DNA of 64,000 nt from Kitasatospora sp052076145 (GCF_052076145.1 NZ_CP197246.1:5022001-5086000); one strand, 5' to 3'; positions 53,439 through 62,411 are shown, counted from the stretch's first letter. Made by a program: numbers and translations. The notes: generated from the letters alone by a model not told the origin.

Positions 53439-54040
53439 TCCGGCTGTTGGAGGCACACGGGTTCACCATCGCAGCGGCGGTGGAGACGGGCCCGGCGCTG
53501 CTGGAGCACCGGCCGGATGTGGCGGTGGTGGACGTCCGGCTGCCGCCGACACTGACGGACGAGGGTCTGCAGGCGGCGCTGGCGGCGCGGCGTCAGATCC
53601 CGGGGCTGCCGGTCCTGGTGCTCTCGCAGCATGTTCAGCAGCTCTATGCGCGGGAGCTGTTGGCCGATGGCTCCGGTGGCGTCGGGTATCTCCTGAAGGA
53701 CAGGGTGTTCAACGCGGACCAGTTCATCGACGCGGTCCGGCGGGTGGCGGCGGGTGGCACCGCGATGGACCCTGATGTCATTGCCAAGTTGATGCAGAGC
53801 AGATCCCGTTCACAGCCTCTCCAGCAGCTCTCACCTCGGGAACGGGAGGTGCTGGAGCTCATGGCGGAGGGGTGTTCGAACTCGGCGATCGGTGCCCGTC
53901 TGATGGTCAGTGACGGGGCTGTCGCCAAACACATTGCCAATATCTTCACCAAGTTGGAACTGGCCCCTGCGGACGATGCCAATCGCCGTGTCCTGGCGGT
54001 GTTGGCACACCTCAACGGAGCCCCTGCACAGTCGTCGTAG
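53390..54040 (+). CDS. NarL/FixJ-family response regulator
   Basis: A 216-residue partner of the kinase. The receiver domain is MRVVLAEDLYLLREGLIRLLE, with phosphoacceptor D48 in VAVVDVRLPP and the conserved lysine in GYLLKDRV. A LuxR-type helix-turn-helix is at 146-205 (LSPREREVLELMAEGCSNSAIGARLMVSDGAVAKHIANIFTKLEL). The start is a GTG 49 bases inside the kinase frame, so the two proteins overlap by 16 codons and are translationally coupled. The target genes are unknown. The pair sits 180 bases behind the rrn terminator and may have its own promoter there. Confidence 0.95.
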   Translation: MRVVLAEDLYLLREGLIRLLEAHGFTIAAAVETGPALLEHRPDVAVVDVRLPPTLTDEGLQAALAARRQIPGLPVLVLSQHVQQLYARELLADGSGGVGYLLKDRVFNADQFIDAVRRVAAGGTAMDPDVIAKLMQSRSRSQPLQQLSPREREVLELMAEGCSNSAIGARLMVSDGAVAKHIANIFTKLELAPADDANRRVLAVLAHLNGAPAQSS

Positions 54041-54195
54041 CCCCGGGCTGGCGCGGTGTCCGAACCCGCGTACGAGTAATATCCGGTGGGCCGAGACGGT
54101 CGTGGGCGTGGTGATCCGGCGCCTCGACAGAGGCGGATTCGGCAGCACAGCGGTCGCGTACGGCACCAGCCGAGTCCCAGGGGTTGATCAACGAA

Positions 54196-55719
54196 ATGGC
54201 ACGTCCATCTCTCACCCGCGCTCACCGGGCCTTGCTCGGTGTGGTCGCGGCCGGTGCCTGTCTGATCTCGGGTATCGGTTTCGCGGGTTCCTACAACGCC
54301 GTGCGTGAGCTGGCGATGGAGAAGGGCTTCGGTGCCTTCTCCTACGCCTTCCCGATCGGGGTGGACGCGGGCATCGTCGTCCTGCTGTCGCTCGACCTGG
54401 TGCTGACGTGGCTGCGGATACCGTTCCCACTGCTCCGCCAGACGGCCTGGGTGCTGACGGCCGCCACCATCGCGTTCAACGCGGCGGCCTCCTGGGGCGA
54501 CGCGCTGGGCATGGCGATGCACGCCGTCATCCCCGTGCTCTTCGTCGTCGTGGTCGAGGCCTCGCGGCACGCCGTCGGCAGGATCGCGGCGATCACCGCC
54601 GACCGGCACATGGAGTCGGTGCGGCTGATGCGCTGGGTGCTCTCACCGGTGCCCACCTTCCGACTGTGGCGCCGGATGAAGCTCTGGGAGCTGCGCTCGT
54701 ACGACGAGACGGTGCGGCTGGAACAGAACCGGCTGGTTTACCGGGCGCAGCTGCGCTTCCGGTACGGCAGGGGCTGGCGTCGCTCCGCGCCGTTCCAGGC
54801 ACTGCTGCCGCTGAAGCTGGCCAAGTACGGGGTGCCGCTGGATCCGGGCATCCTGGACCGGATCGACGGTCCGCTGGAGGCGGCGCAGCTCCCCCAGCCG
54901 GTGGGGACGGCCATCGGCGAGATCGCGCAGCCTGCCCAGATGCAGGCCCAGGCCCAGGCCCAAGCACACGTGCACGCCCAGGCCCAGGCGGCTGGGGCGG
55001 ACCAGGCACCCGTGACGGCTGCCGTGGCGGTGCCGACGCTGGCGAAGCTGGCGGCGGTGCGACTGCGCGATGCGCAGGAGCCGGCGCACGAGGGCGAGGC
55101 CGCCCCGGGCCAGGGGCAGCAGCCGGAGCTCAACGTCTGGATGGCGCGTGCTCCGCAGACCGAGGCGCCGGTGGGCTACCCGGTCCGGGTGCCCGGCCAG
55201 ATGTCGCCGTGGTTCAAGCCCCCGCGGGTACCGCGCCCGGCGCCCGGTCCCGCAGCTGAAGCTGCAGCTGCGCCGATGCCCGCGCCGATGCCTGAACCGA
55301 TGCCCGTACCCGTGCCCACCCCTGCGGTACCCGCCGCCCAGCGGCTGGTCGGTCCGCGGCCGGTCCGGATCGAGCAGCTCGCACCCGAGGAGGCTCAGCG
55401 GCCGACGGCAGCTCAGGCCGACACCCAGCTCGCTGAGGAGTTCGCTCCCGAGAGCGGTCACGACCGTGCGGCGGTGCACGGCGACCTCGCCGGGCGCCGA
55501 GGCGCCGTGGAGCCGTTGGACCCCGAGGTCTGCTTCGACGCGCTGCTCAGTTACATCGACCAGTACGGTCGGCAGCCGGACGTCCAGGCGCTCGCCGAGC
55601 ACCTGACCAGCGAGTACGGCATCGTCGGTTCCCGGCCCGACGGTTCGGTGAGCCCGGCCGAGTTGAACCGGATCTGGGAGCGCCTGCAGAAGCAGTACGT
55701 GGCGTCCGGCCGGGACTGA
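54196..55719 (+). CDS. DUF2637 membrane protein with repeat-rich C-terminal half
   Basis: A 507-residue protein. The first 150 residues carry four transmembrane helices (ALLGVVAAGACLISGIGFAGS, AFSYAFPIGVDAGIVVLLSLDLVL, AWVLTAATIAFNAAASW, VIPVLFVVVVEASRHAVG). This is the DUF2637 pattern, also found in plasmid spread-type (Spd) proteins. A basic segment (RLMRWVLSPVPTFRLWRRMKLWELRSYDETVRLEQ) follows. Then come low-complexity runs: AQAQAQAHVHAQAQA (about 250) and MPAPMPEPMPVPVPTP (about 358). A C-terminal domain has VCFDALLSYIDQYGRQPDVQALAEHLTSEYGIVGS, resembling a small helix-turn-helix. Chromosomal copies are common in Streptomyces and their function is not established. ATG 54196 is preferred over TTG 54184. 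Confidence 0.82.
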   Translation: MARPSLTRAHRALLGVVAAGACLISGIGFAGSYNAVRELAMEKGFGAFSYAFPIGVDAGIVVLLSLDLVLTWLRIPFPLLRQTAWVLTAATIAFNAAASWGDALGMAMHAVIPVLFVVVVEASRHAVGRIAAITADRHMESVRLMRWVLSPVPTFRLWRRMKLWELRSYDETVRLEQNRLVYRAQLRFRYGRGWRRSAPFQALLPLKLAKYGVPLDPGILDRIDGPLEAAQLPQPVGTAIGEIAQPAQMQAQAQAQAHVHAQAQAAGADQAPVTAAVAVPTLAKLAAVRLRDAQEPAHEGEAAPGQGQQPELNVWMARAPQTEAPVGYPVRVPGQMSPWFKPPRVPRPAPGPAAEAAAAPMPAPMPEPMPVPVPTPAVPAAQRLVGPRPVRIEQLAPEEAQRPTAAQADTQLAEEFAPESGHDRAAVHGDLAGRRGAVEPLDPEVCFDALLSYIDQYGRQPDVQALAEHLTSEYGIVGSRPDGSVSPAELNRIWERLQKQYVASGRD

Positions 55720-55802
55720 CCGGCTCGGGTGAGAGGGGTTCGGCCTGTGGGCAGGCATTGACGGCCCGTGCCTACCGCCGTTACCTTCACCTCCAGAATG
55801 CA

Positions 55803-55817
55803 TCAACAAACTGTTGA
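55803..55817. promoter_or_regulatory. Candidate operator upstream of the CitE-like aldolase
   Basis: TCAACA-AAC-TGTTGA palindrome, 25 bases before the start codon in an A/T-rich pocket. Short spaced palindromes of this shape are typical of IclR- or GntR-type regulators. The regulator is unknown. Confidence 0.45.
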
Positions 55818-55842
55818 AGCGCTGTGCGGTGGAGGAGTCCGG

Positions 55843-57132
55843 ATGTCGCAGGTCGAGGTGGACGGTAGCAAGGCCGGGGGCGGAGCGTCGTTCTCGTCCG
55901 CCGCTCGGGCTGCCGTGGATGCGCTGCTGGCGCCCGTCGACGCCGAGCTGGCCCGGCGGTACCCGGGGGAGTCCGGCACCCGTCAGCCCGTCCACACGGT
56001 CTACGTGCCGGCGGACGCCTTCGAGGCCGACACCGTGCAGACCTGGGGCCGAGAGGCCCTGGAGGTCTTCGACACCCACGCGGGTACCCCCGCCGACCTG
56101 GCCGCCGCCCTCGGTGTCCCGGCCGACGAGCTGCTCGCCGACGTCCACGCCCGGGTGCGCGCCAAGCTGGAGCGCGAGCCGGTCGAGGACCTGCGGATCG
56201 ACTTCGAGGACGGCTACGGCCCGCGTACGGACGCGGAGGAGGATGCCGCCGCCGTCCGGGCCGCGCAGCTGGTCGCCGCGACCGTGGCCGCCGGTACGGC
56301 GCCGCCGTACATCGGCATCCGGATCAAGTGCATGGAGGCCGCGGTCCGCGACCGGGGCATCCGCACCCTCGAACTCTTCCTGTCGACTCTCATCGCCGAG
56401 GGCGGTCTGCCGGACGGCCTGGTGCTCACGCTGCCAAAGGTCACCTACGTCGAGCAGGTCACCGCGCTGGTCCAGCTGCTGGAGGACTTCGAGCAGCGGG
56501 CCGGGCTCCCGGCGAAGCGGATCGGCTTCGAGATCCAGATCGAGACCACCCAGGCGATCCTGGGCGCCGACGGCCGGGCCACGGTGGCCAGGATGATCGA
56601 GGCGGCCGACGGCCGGGCGACCGGCCTGCACTACGGCACCTTCGACTACAGCGCCTCCTGCGGCGTCAGCGCCGCGTACCAGAGCATGGACCACCCGGTC
56701 GCCGACCACGCGAAGGCCGTCATGCAGGTCGCGGCGGCGGGCACCGGTGTGCGCCTCTCGGACGGTTCCACCAACGTCATCCCGACCGGCACCCGCGAGC
56801 AGGTGCACGCGGCCTGGAAGCTCCACCACGACCTGGTCCGCCGTTCGCTGGCGCGCGCCTACTACCAGGGCTGGGACATGCACCCGGCGCACCTGCCGAC
56901 CCGGTACGTCGCCGTCTACACCTTCTACCGCGAGGGCCTTCAGGCCGCGTCCGCCCGCCTGGCGGCCTACGTCGCCAAGGCCGGCGGGGACGTGATGGAC
57001 GAGCCCGCGACCGCCAAGGCGCTGAGCGGGTACGTGCTGCGCGGCCTCGACTGCGGCGCCGTCGACCTGGCCGAGGTCACCGGGCTCACCGGCCTGAGCC
57101 GGGCGCAGCTCGACGCGCTCGCCGGGCGCTGA
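55843..57132 (+). CDS. HpcH/HpaI aldolase / citrate lyase beta-like protein (DUF6986 type)
   Basis: A 429-residue TIM-barrel protein of the CitE-like superfamily. Metal/substrate loops are visible: LRIDFEDGYGPRTDAEEDAAA (near 115, acidic metal site), IGIRIKCMEAAVRDRGIRTLELFL, VLTLPKVTYVEQV, FEIQIETTQAI (Glu ligand, near 231) and LHYGTFDYSASCGVSAAYQ. Its C-terminal third (YYQGWDMHPAHLPTRYVAVYTFYREG) is the pattern shared with malate-synthase-like lyases. Actinobacterial members are annotated as aldolase or phosphoenolpyruvate kinase-like, with unproven substrate; glyoxylate or 3-carbon CoA ester cleavage is plausible. GGAGGAG precedes the ATG. A palindromic operator lies upstream and a strong terminator follows. 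Confidence 0.85.
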   Translation: MSQVEVDGSKAGGGASFSSAARAAVDALLAPVDAELARRYPGESGTRQPVHTVYVPADAFEADTVQTWGREALEVFDTHAGTPADLAAALGVPADELLADVHARVRAKLEREPVEDLRIDFEDGYGPRTDAEEDAAAVRAAQLVAATVAAGTAPPYIGIRIKCMEAAVRDRGIRTLELFLSTLIAEGGLPDGLVLTLPKVTYVEQVTALVQLLEDFEQRAGLPAKRIGFEIQIETTQAILGADGRATVARMIEAADGRATGLHYGTFDYSASCGVSAAYQSMDHPVADHAKAVMQVAAAGTGVRLSDGSTNVIPTGTREQVHAAWKLHHDLVRRSLARAYYQGWDMHPAHLPTRYVAVYTFYREGLQAASARLAAYVAKAGGDVMDEPATAKALSGYVLRGLDCGAVDLAEVTGLTGLSRAQLDALAGR

Positions 57133-57174
57133 CCGGAAGGCGTGCAGTCACGGCTGTCAGGCTGACGGCGGTTA

Positions 57175-57206
57175 GGCTGGCGGGGTCGATCACGACCCCG
57201 CCAGCC
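57175..57206 (+). terminator. Terminator after the aldolase gene
   Basis: Perfect 14-bp stem GGCTGGCGGGGTCG with its complement around ATCA, 43 bases past the stop and followed by TT. Confidence 0.9.
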
Positions 57207-57234
57207 TTCCGCATGTTTGGAGAGTCACCGCGCC

Positions 57235-57882
57235 ATGTCGGAGCCGAGCGCGAAGCCGTACCTCACCATCCGGAGCTCCGGCAGCCACGAGATCGAGATC
57301 AAGAAGTCGCGGTTCATCTGCCATCTCGCGCGGGTCGTGGACGAGGAGGAGGCGCAGGCCTTCATCGCCGGAGTCCGCAAGCAGTACTGGGACGCCCGCC
57401 ACAACTGCACGGCCTTCGTGGTCGGCGGGGAGAGTCCGCGCGAACGGTCCAGCGACGACGGTGAGCCGGGCGGCACGGCCGGGGTTCCCATGCTGGAGGT
57501 GCTGCGCCGCCGTGGGCTGACCGACACCGCCGCCGTGGTGACCCGCTACTTCGGCGGGATCAAGCTCGGCGCCGGCGGGCTCGTGCGGGCGTACGGGAGC
57601 GCGGTGTCCGAGGCGGTGGACGCGGTCGGGCTGCTGGAGCGGCAGCCGGTCGCGCTGCTCGTGGTCTCCGCCGACCACACCCGGGCCGGGCGGCTGGAGA
57701 ACGATCTGCGGGCGGCCGGGTACGTGGTGCGCGGCCTGACGTACGAGGCGAGCGGTGTGCTGATCGAAGTCGGGGTGCCGGAGACTGAGGTGACGGCCTT
57801 TCAGGCTTGGCTGGCGGAGGCGACGGGTGGGGGCGCCGAGGCCGTGGCGTCCGGGCGCACGTTCGTCGAGGTGCCGGTCTGA
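57235..57882 (+). CDS. YigZ/IMPACT family protein
   Basis: A 215-residue protein of the UPF0029/YigZ family. The conserved core is IEIKKSRFICHLARVVDEEEAQAFIAGVRKQYWDARHNCTAFVVG (21-65). Next comes the family signature SSDDGEPGGTAGVPMLEVLRRRGLTDTAAVVTRYFGGIKLGAGGLVRAYG. The C-terminal half is the DUF1949 ferredoxin-like domain. Its biochemical role is uncertain (nucleic-acid or translation-related, by analogy with eukaryotic IMPACT). The ATG at 57235 has GGAGAG 10 bases upstream. Single gene, with the aldolase terminator just in front. Confidence 0.93.
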   Translation: MSEPSAKPYLTIRSSGSHEIEIKKSRFICHLARVVDEEEAQAFIAGVRKQYWDARHNCTAFVVGGESPRERSSDDGEPGGTAGVPMLEVLRRRGLTDTAAVVTRYFGGIKLGAGGLVRAYGSAVSEAVDAVGLLERQPVALLVVSADHTRAGRLENDLRAAGYVVRGLTYEASGVLIEVGVPETEVTAFQAWLAEATGGGAEAVASGRTFVEVPV

Positions 57883-58016
57883 CCGTTCTCGGCTGTCTAC
57901 CGGGTCTTGGACGAGCAATAGTCGGACAAATATCGGCAAGCCGGTCTCCGAGGTTTCGAGGTGGTCCGGCCCCTGGATAGCCTTGGCCCGCCATCGACTC
58001 AGGAGGCGGAACTGAC

Positions 58017-58367
58017 ATGCCCGTCGTCCAGACCATCACGCTCGAACCCGGGGTCAGTACGGGCTGGCACTACCACCCCGGGAGGGTCGACGTGGTGGTG
58101 CTCTCCGGTGTCCTGACCCGGACGCTGGCGGACCGGTCGGTCGTGGTGAGCGGCGCGGGGGAGAGCCTGGTCGAGGAGGGCGGACCGGAGTTCGTCCATG
58201 TCGGGCGCAATCTCGGCGTAGAGCCGGTGGTGCTGGTCGCGACGTACCAGGCCCCGGAGGGCAGACCGTTGGCGGTCGAGGTGCCGGTACCCCGCTGGGC
58301 GCGGATCGCGCCGCAGCGCACCGCCGTGGCCGAGATACCCGGCCCGTCGCGGTGCGGCGGCTGCTGA
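58017..58367 (+). CDS. Small cupin-domain protein
   Basis: A 116-residue single-domain cupin. Metal-binding motif 1 begins GWHYHPGRVDVVVLSG with H18 and H20 (G-x-H-x-H), followed by TLADRSVVVSGAGESLVEEGG, and the second motif His appears in EFVHVGRNLG. The C-terminal CGGC is an unusual extra that might bind a metal or form a disulfide. The function is unknown. AGGAGG 10 bases before the ATG is an excellent ribosome site. Single gene between the YigZ gene and the large unknown protein gene. Confidence 0.88.
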   Translation: MPVVQTITLEPGVSTGWHYHPGRVDVVVLSGVLTRTLADRSVVVSGAGESLVEEGGPEFVHVGRNLGVEPVVLVATYQAPEGRPLAVEVPVPRWARIAPQRTAVAEIPGPSRCGGC

Positions 58368-58572
58368 GCGCCGGAGGCGTCGAAACGGGGTTTCCGAAGC
58401 CCGAGTGACACTCGAACGAATTAACCATGCCTGGAGTTGGAACTTCCACTCCGGGCTCTTGCGTTTTCCCGGACAAGGAATCCCGCTCGGCGTGAGCCCG
58501 GCGGGGCCGACCGACCCGACCCATCGATGGAGGACTTCAGACCCCACCGCCGCCCCACGGGAGGTACCGCGC

Positions 58573-60465
58573 ATGACTTCGGAGTACACCTCGTCCCATG
58601 GTCAGACCTTCGACACGACAGGGCAGTTGACAGGCCAGTTCGGCTGTTCCGAGCCTTATCGCACGACGGTCACCACCGCCCGCCCGCATCAGGACGTCGT
58701 CGCCCTGGTCGACCAGCTGCTCACCGCCTGGCTCAAACAGGAAGGCGGCGAGGAGCCCCCGCCGGCCGGGGCCGGTCCAGGAGCCGAGCGCCTCCGCCTG
58801 GGGCCGCGCATCCTGCTCGACCGGGACAACGGCCCGCTGCGGGCGAACCGCCCCGAGCCCGACGATCCGCCCGCAGGCCTGCCAACCGAGCCCGGCCACT
58901 ACAGCCGCCGCCGCCTCCGGACGCCGGTGCCGCACGGCACCCACCAGCTGACCGTCACCATCGCCACCCCGGTCGCCGCCCGGCACACCACCCCGGTCGC
59001 CGATCCGTCCCCTGGCGGCGGAGCGGGGCAGACCTGGGTCCGGCTGGAGGCCGAGTACCTCGCTGCGGGCGCGGGTGTCCGTCCGGCCGGGCGAGTCCCG
59101 GTGCCCGACCTTGCCCGTGCGCTGTTCGCCCTGATCGATGCCACCGACGGCTCCGCGGCCGTGGGTCCGCTGCCGAGGCTCGTCGCGGCCGCCGACGTCG
59201 ACACCCTGATCGACGAACTCTGCGATCCGGACCGGAGCCTGCCGGTGGTCGTCGCGAGCGTGCCGCCGTCCGCCCCGCTGGACAGCTGGCAGGCCGACAC
59301 CGTCCGTCCCCTGATGCGCCAGCTCACCGGCCTGGCCGTGCTGTACGTGCTCGACCACGCCGCACTGCCGCTCTTCAACGTCGCGCTGGAGTACCACAAG
59401 GTCTACGGCGGGGCAGTCCGCACCTACCTCCCCGAGGTCGACCCCGCGTCCCGGAGCGACAGTGCCAGGCACCCGGTGATGCCCCGGCACCGGATCGAGG
59501 AGGATGTCCGCCGGGCCGCAGCCCTGATCTCCCGCGAGCCCCGCAAGGCGGCTGCCGAGCTGCCGCTCCCGGCACCGCTGGCCGCCGTGCCGGTCCTCCA
59601 GCTGCCGTCCGAGGCCAAGCACCGGCCCCGCCGCACGCCGCCTACCGATACGGCCCAGCCCACCCCCGTACCCGCCCGGCGTTCCACCACCCCCGAAGCC
59701 GGAGCCAGGCCCGGAGCAGGGGCCGGAGCCGGAACCGAGGCCACCGATCAGGCCGAGCGTCAGTCCCGGGCCGACGAGCTGCAGCGGATCAGGCGCAGCC
59801 TCTACCACGCCCGTCGTCGCGAGCGGCGCCTGCTGGCGGAGAACGACGAGCAGTACGCGGCGCTGCGCCACGTCAATGCCCAGGTCCGGGCGCTGACCGA
59901 GCAGCTCCGCGCGGTGGCCGGCCCGGATGCCGTGGACTTCGTGCGGCTGACGGCCGACGTCCTTGCCGACGAGGCCGCCGCGCCGGTCAACTTCGGGGAT
60001 CTGGTCCACCGCTTCGACGAGTTCCCGCTGCTGGAGTTCACCGGGGACCAGAAGGAGACCCTCGCGCTCGACGGCCAGTTCGCGGGCACGGGCTGGGCGA
60101 AGCTGACCTGGGAGGGGCTGACGGCCCTTCAGGAGTACGCGGCCGCGTCCGTGCGCGGCGAGGCGCACGGCGACTTCAAGCAGTGGTGCGAGCACACCCC
60201 GCCCGGCTGCCACCGCTTCCCGCCGCGCAAAGCCGTCCGGGGGGAGTCCCGCACGGTGGAGAGCCACACCAAGTGGAAGCGCGAGCGGATGCTCCCGGTG
60301 CCGGAGTGTGTCGACTCCTCCCGGCGCGCGTTCATGGGGGCGCACCTGAGGATCGGCGGCGGGCGCACGGCGCCCCGGCTGCACTACCTCGACGACTGCT
60401 CCGGCAGCGGCCGGATCTACGTCGGTTACATCGGCCTGCACCTGACCAACACCCGCACCAACTGA
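58573..60465 (+). CDS. Large coiled-coil protein of unknown function, first gene of a two-gene cassette
   Basis: A 630-residue protein with no named family. It has three parts. Residues about 35-330 are an N-terminal alpha/beta region with VDTLIDELCDPDRSLPVVVASVPPSAPLDSWQADTVRPLMRQLTGLAVLYVLDHAALPLF and GGAVRTYLPEVDPASRSDSARHPVMP. I have a general memory of this pattern in actinobacterial conflict-associated proteins. A Pro linker leads to a coiled coil (RADELQRIRRSLYHARRRERRLLAENDEQYAALRHVNAQVRALTEQL, about 395-440). The C-terminal domain (about 450-630) is FVRLTADVLADEA...LLEFTGDQKETLAL...ESRTVESHTKWKRERMLPVPECV...RIYVGYIGLHL. GGGAGG precedes the ATG. The Mrr-like gene follows 179 bases later on the same strand. 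Confidence 0.8.
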   Translation: MTSEYTSSHGQTFDTTGQLTGQFGCSEPYRTTVTTARPHQDVVALVDQLLTAWLKQEGGEEPPPAGAGPGAERLRLGPRILLDRDNGPLRANRPEPDDPPAGLPTEPGHYSRRRLRTPVPHGTHQLTVTIATPVAARHTTPVADPSPGGGAGQTWVRLEAEYLAAGAGVRPAGRVPVPDLARALFALIDATDGSAAVGPLPRLVAAADVDTLIDELCDPDRSLPVVVASVPPSAPLDSWQADTVRPLMRQLTGLAVLYVLDHAALPLFNVALEYHKVYGGAVRTYLPEVDPASRSDSARHPVMPRHRIEEDVRRAAALISREPRKAAAELPLPAPLAAVPVLQLPSEAKHRPRRTPPTDTAQPTPVPARRSTTPEAGARPGAGAGAGTEATDQAERQSRADELQRIRRSLYHARRRERRLLAENDEQYAALRHVNAQVRALTEQLRAVAGPDAVDFVRLTADVLADEAAAPVNFGDLVHRFDEFPLLEFTGDQKETLALDGQFAGTGWAKLTWEGLTALQEYAAASVRGEAHGDFKQWCEHTPPGCHRFPPRKAVRGESRTVESHTKWKRERMLPVPECVDSSRRAFMGAHLRIGGGRTAPRLHYLDDCSGSGRIYVGYIGLHLTNTRTN

Positions 60466-60644
60466 CCAACTGACCAACTGACCGACAGGCCGTCAGAACT
60501 ACTGCGGCGAGCGGAAGGAGCAGCCCAGCGGACCCAACTACGGAGCTTGGCAGACCGGGGACGCCCGCACGGTGGACAATGATGCCGGGCGGGGGCGAGC
60601 CGACCCGCCGAGCACACCGGACGAGCATGGGGGAACGACCGCCG

Positions 60645-62411
60645 ATGCAGCACTCACCCGAGGGTCAGGCGGACGGCGCAGCCACGGTGTCCCAACCCGG
60701 CTTCCTGGCATCGCTCTTCCGCGAGCTCGGAGCGGACGTCCCGGAGCAGCGTCCGGCGTCGGACAGCATGAAGGCCGCCGACGCCGACGGGACGGGCGGG
60801 ATGGGCGGGATCGGTGGCACCGGTGGCACCGGTGGGACGGACGACCCGGACGAGGCTGACGACAGCGTGGCGGCCCACGGCCGGGCGGCCGCGCTGACAC
60901 ACCATCGGACGCTGACGGTCCAGGCGGAGCACGAGCGGCTCGCCGACCTGCTGCGGCGGTCCGCGCTGCCCGTGTCCGCGATGGATTTCGAGAGCCAGCT
61001 GCGCGCCTACGAGCCTCGCCCGTACCCGGTCGGTGACGACACGGCGCCCGACGGCCCGGAGCCCCGTTGGGTTGACTACGCGCCGGCCGGGCCGGAGACG
61101 GCCGACCCCGAGGCGCCGTCACGGCGGCTGCTGGATTCGGGGTACCAGCGGGAGCTGGCCCAGGCCCGGCTGCGCCACCAGCGCGACCTTCGCGAATGGC
61201 GCACAAAGCAGGCCGAGGCTGCCGACTCCGGCCTGTTGGCAGCTCGCCAGGCGCACGAGGAGACGGAGCAGGCGCGGGCTCGCGCCGTCCGTGAGTACAA
61301 CGACAGCCTGGAGGAGTGCCGCCGGGCGTACCGGCTGGCCGAGCCCGCCGCCGTCGAGTCGCTGCTCGAACGGGCGCTCGCTGCCGCCGAGGGCGCCACC
61401 CAGGACCTCCCGGCACCGTGCCGTGCCGTCTTCCGCCCGCTCACCCGCACCGCGATCCTCGACCTCGACCTGCCGCCGCTCGACGTGGTGCCCTCCCTCT
61501 CCGGCTACCGCCTCAGCCCGGACGGCGAGATCTCCCCGGTTCCCCGCCCGCCGGCGGACCGCGCGGCCGACTATCTCCGGCTCGCCGCCCGGCTGGCCCT
61601 GCGAGCCCTGCAAGCCGCCGACGCCGTCGACACCGACGGCGTCCTGGCCGGGGTCGTCCTCAACGGCTGGCTGACGGAGCCGTCCACCTCAAGCGCCCCC
61701 ACGGAACCCCTCTGCCTGCTCAGCGTGGACGCCGACCGCAACGCCCTCGCCCGCACCCGCCTTTTCCCGCCCGAGCCGCCCCAGTCACCCTCGCCCCAGT
61801 CACCCCAGTCGCCCCAGTCACCCGCCGCACCCATCTCCGACCCCGGCGAGCCGTCCGCTGAACGGCCCGCAGACCGGTCCGGCGACGGGGTGTACGCCGA
61901 CGCCGAGCAGGACGAGGCACTCGTCCGCCTGCGCGAGCTGTCGGCGGTCGTCACGCCGGACCCGTACGCGCCGGTGGGCGTGGAGCCCAGTGGTACGGCG
62001 AGCCTGGCCGTCCCGGTGGCGGCGGAGCTGTCCTCGAACGAGTTCCTCCAACTGGTCCGGGAGCTGCTGACCCGAGGCGGTCTGGCGGAGTGGAGCGTCC
62101 GGCTTCGCGGCCCGGCCGGGCTGGTGGCCACGGGGGAGGGCGGGCCGGGCAGTGCACTGCCGGGCCGTTGGGTGGTGTGGGCGTCGCGCGGGGCCGAGCC
62201 GGTCGGTGCGGAGGAGCTCCGGACGCTGGCCGAGGCGGTGCGCGAGGAGGGCGCCGACCGTGGCCTGCGGCTGACCTGCGGACGGTTCGCGGAGGCGGCG
62301 CTCGACCTGGCGGGCGAGGCGGCGTACGCGCAGATCCACCTGGTCGACGGGGACGGCGTCCAGGAGCTGACCCGCACCCATCTCGGCCTCGCGTTCACCG
62401 CGAAGGACTGA
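60645..62411 (+). CDS. Coiled-coil / Mrr-type restriction endonuclease homologue, apparently catalytically inactive
   Basis: A 588-residue protein. After a Gly/Asp-rich head comes a coiled coil (YQRELAQARLRHQRDLREWRTKQAEAADS...EETEQARARAVREYNDSLEECRRAYRL, about 165-232). The middle domain is AVFRPLTRTAILDLDLPPLDVVPSLSGYRLSPDGEISPVPRPPADRAADYLRLAARLALRAL...VVLNGWL. This closely follows the central region of actinobacterial restriction endonuclease (Mrr) proteins. The C-terminal domain keeps the Mrr framework (LSSNEFLQLVRELLTRGGL...GRWVVWASRGAEPVGAEELRTLAEAVREEGADRGLRLTCGRFAEAALDLAGEAAYAQIHLVDGDGVQEL). However, the GG(V/A)D catalytic loop and the QxK strand are replaced by GPAGLVATGEG and WVVWASRG. 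A GGGGGAA site supports ATG 60645. Confidence 0.82.
   Translation: MQHSPEGQADGAATVSQPGFLASLFRELGADVPEQRPASDSMKAADADGTGGMGGIGGTGGTGGTDDPDEADDSVAAHGRAAALTHHRTLTVQAEHERLADLLRRSALPVSAMDFESQLRAYEPRPYPVGDDTAPDGPEPRWVDYAPAGPETADPEAPSRRLLDSGYQRELAQARLRHQRDLREWRTKQAEAADSGLLAARQAHEETEQARARAVREYNDSLEECRRAYRLAEPAAVESLLERALAAAEGATQDLPAPCRAVFRPLTRTAILDLDLPPLDVVPSLSGYRLSPDGEISPVPRPPADRAADYLRLAARLALRALQAADAVDTDGVLAGVVLNGWLTEPSTSSAPTEPLCLLSVDADRNALARTRLFPPEPPQSPSPQSPQSPQSPAAPISDPGEPSAERPADRSGDGVYADAEQDEALVRLRELSAVVTPDPYAPVGVEPSGTASLAVPVAAELSSNEFLQLVRELLTRGGLAEWSVRLRGPAGLVATGEGGPGSALPGRWVVWASRGAEPVGAEELRTLAEAVREEGADRGLRLTCGRFAEAALDLAGEAAYAQIHLVDGDGVQELTRTHLGLAFTAKD

Noticed and set aside
54196..55719. Integrated plasmid or conjugative element suggested by the DUF2637/Spd-like protein
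   Set aside because: No integrase, Rep or FtsK/Tra gene, att repeat or change in composition accompanies it. Chromosomal copies of this family are common.
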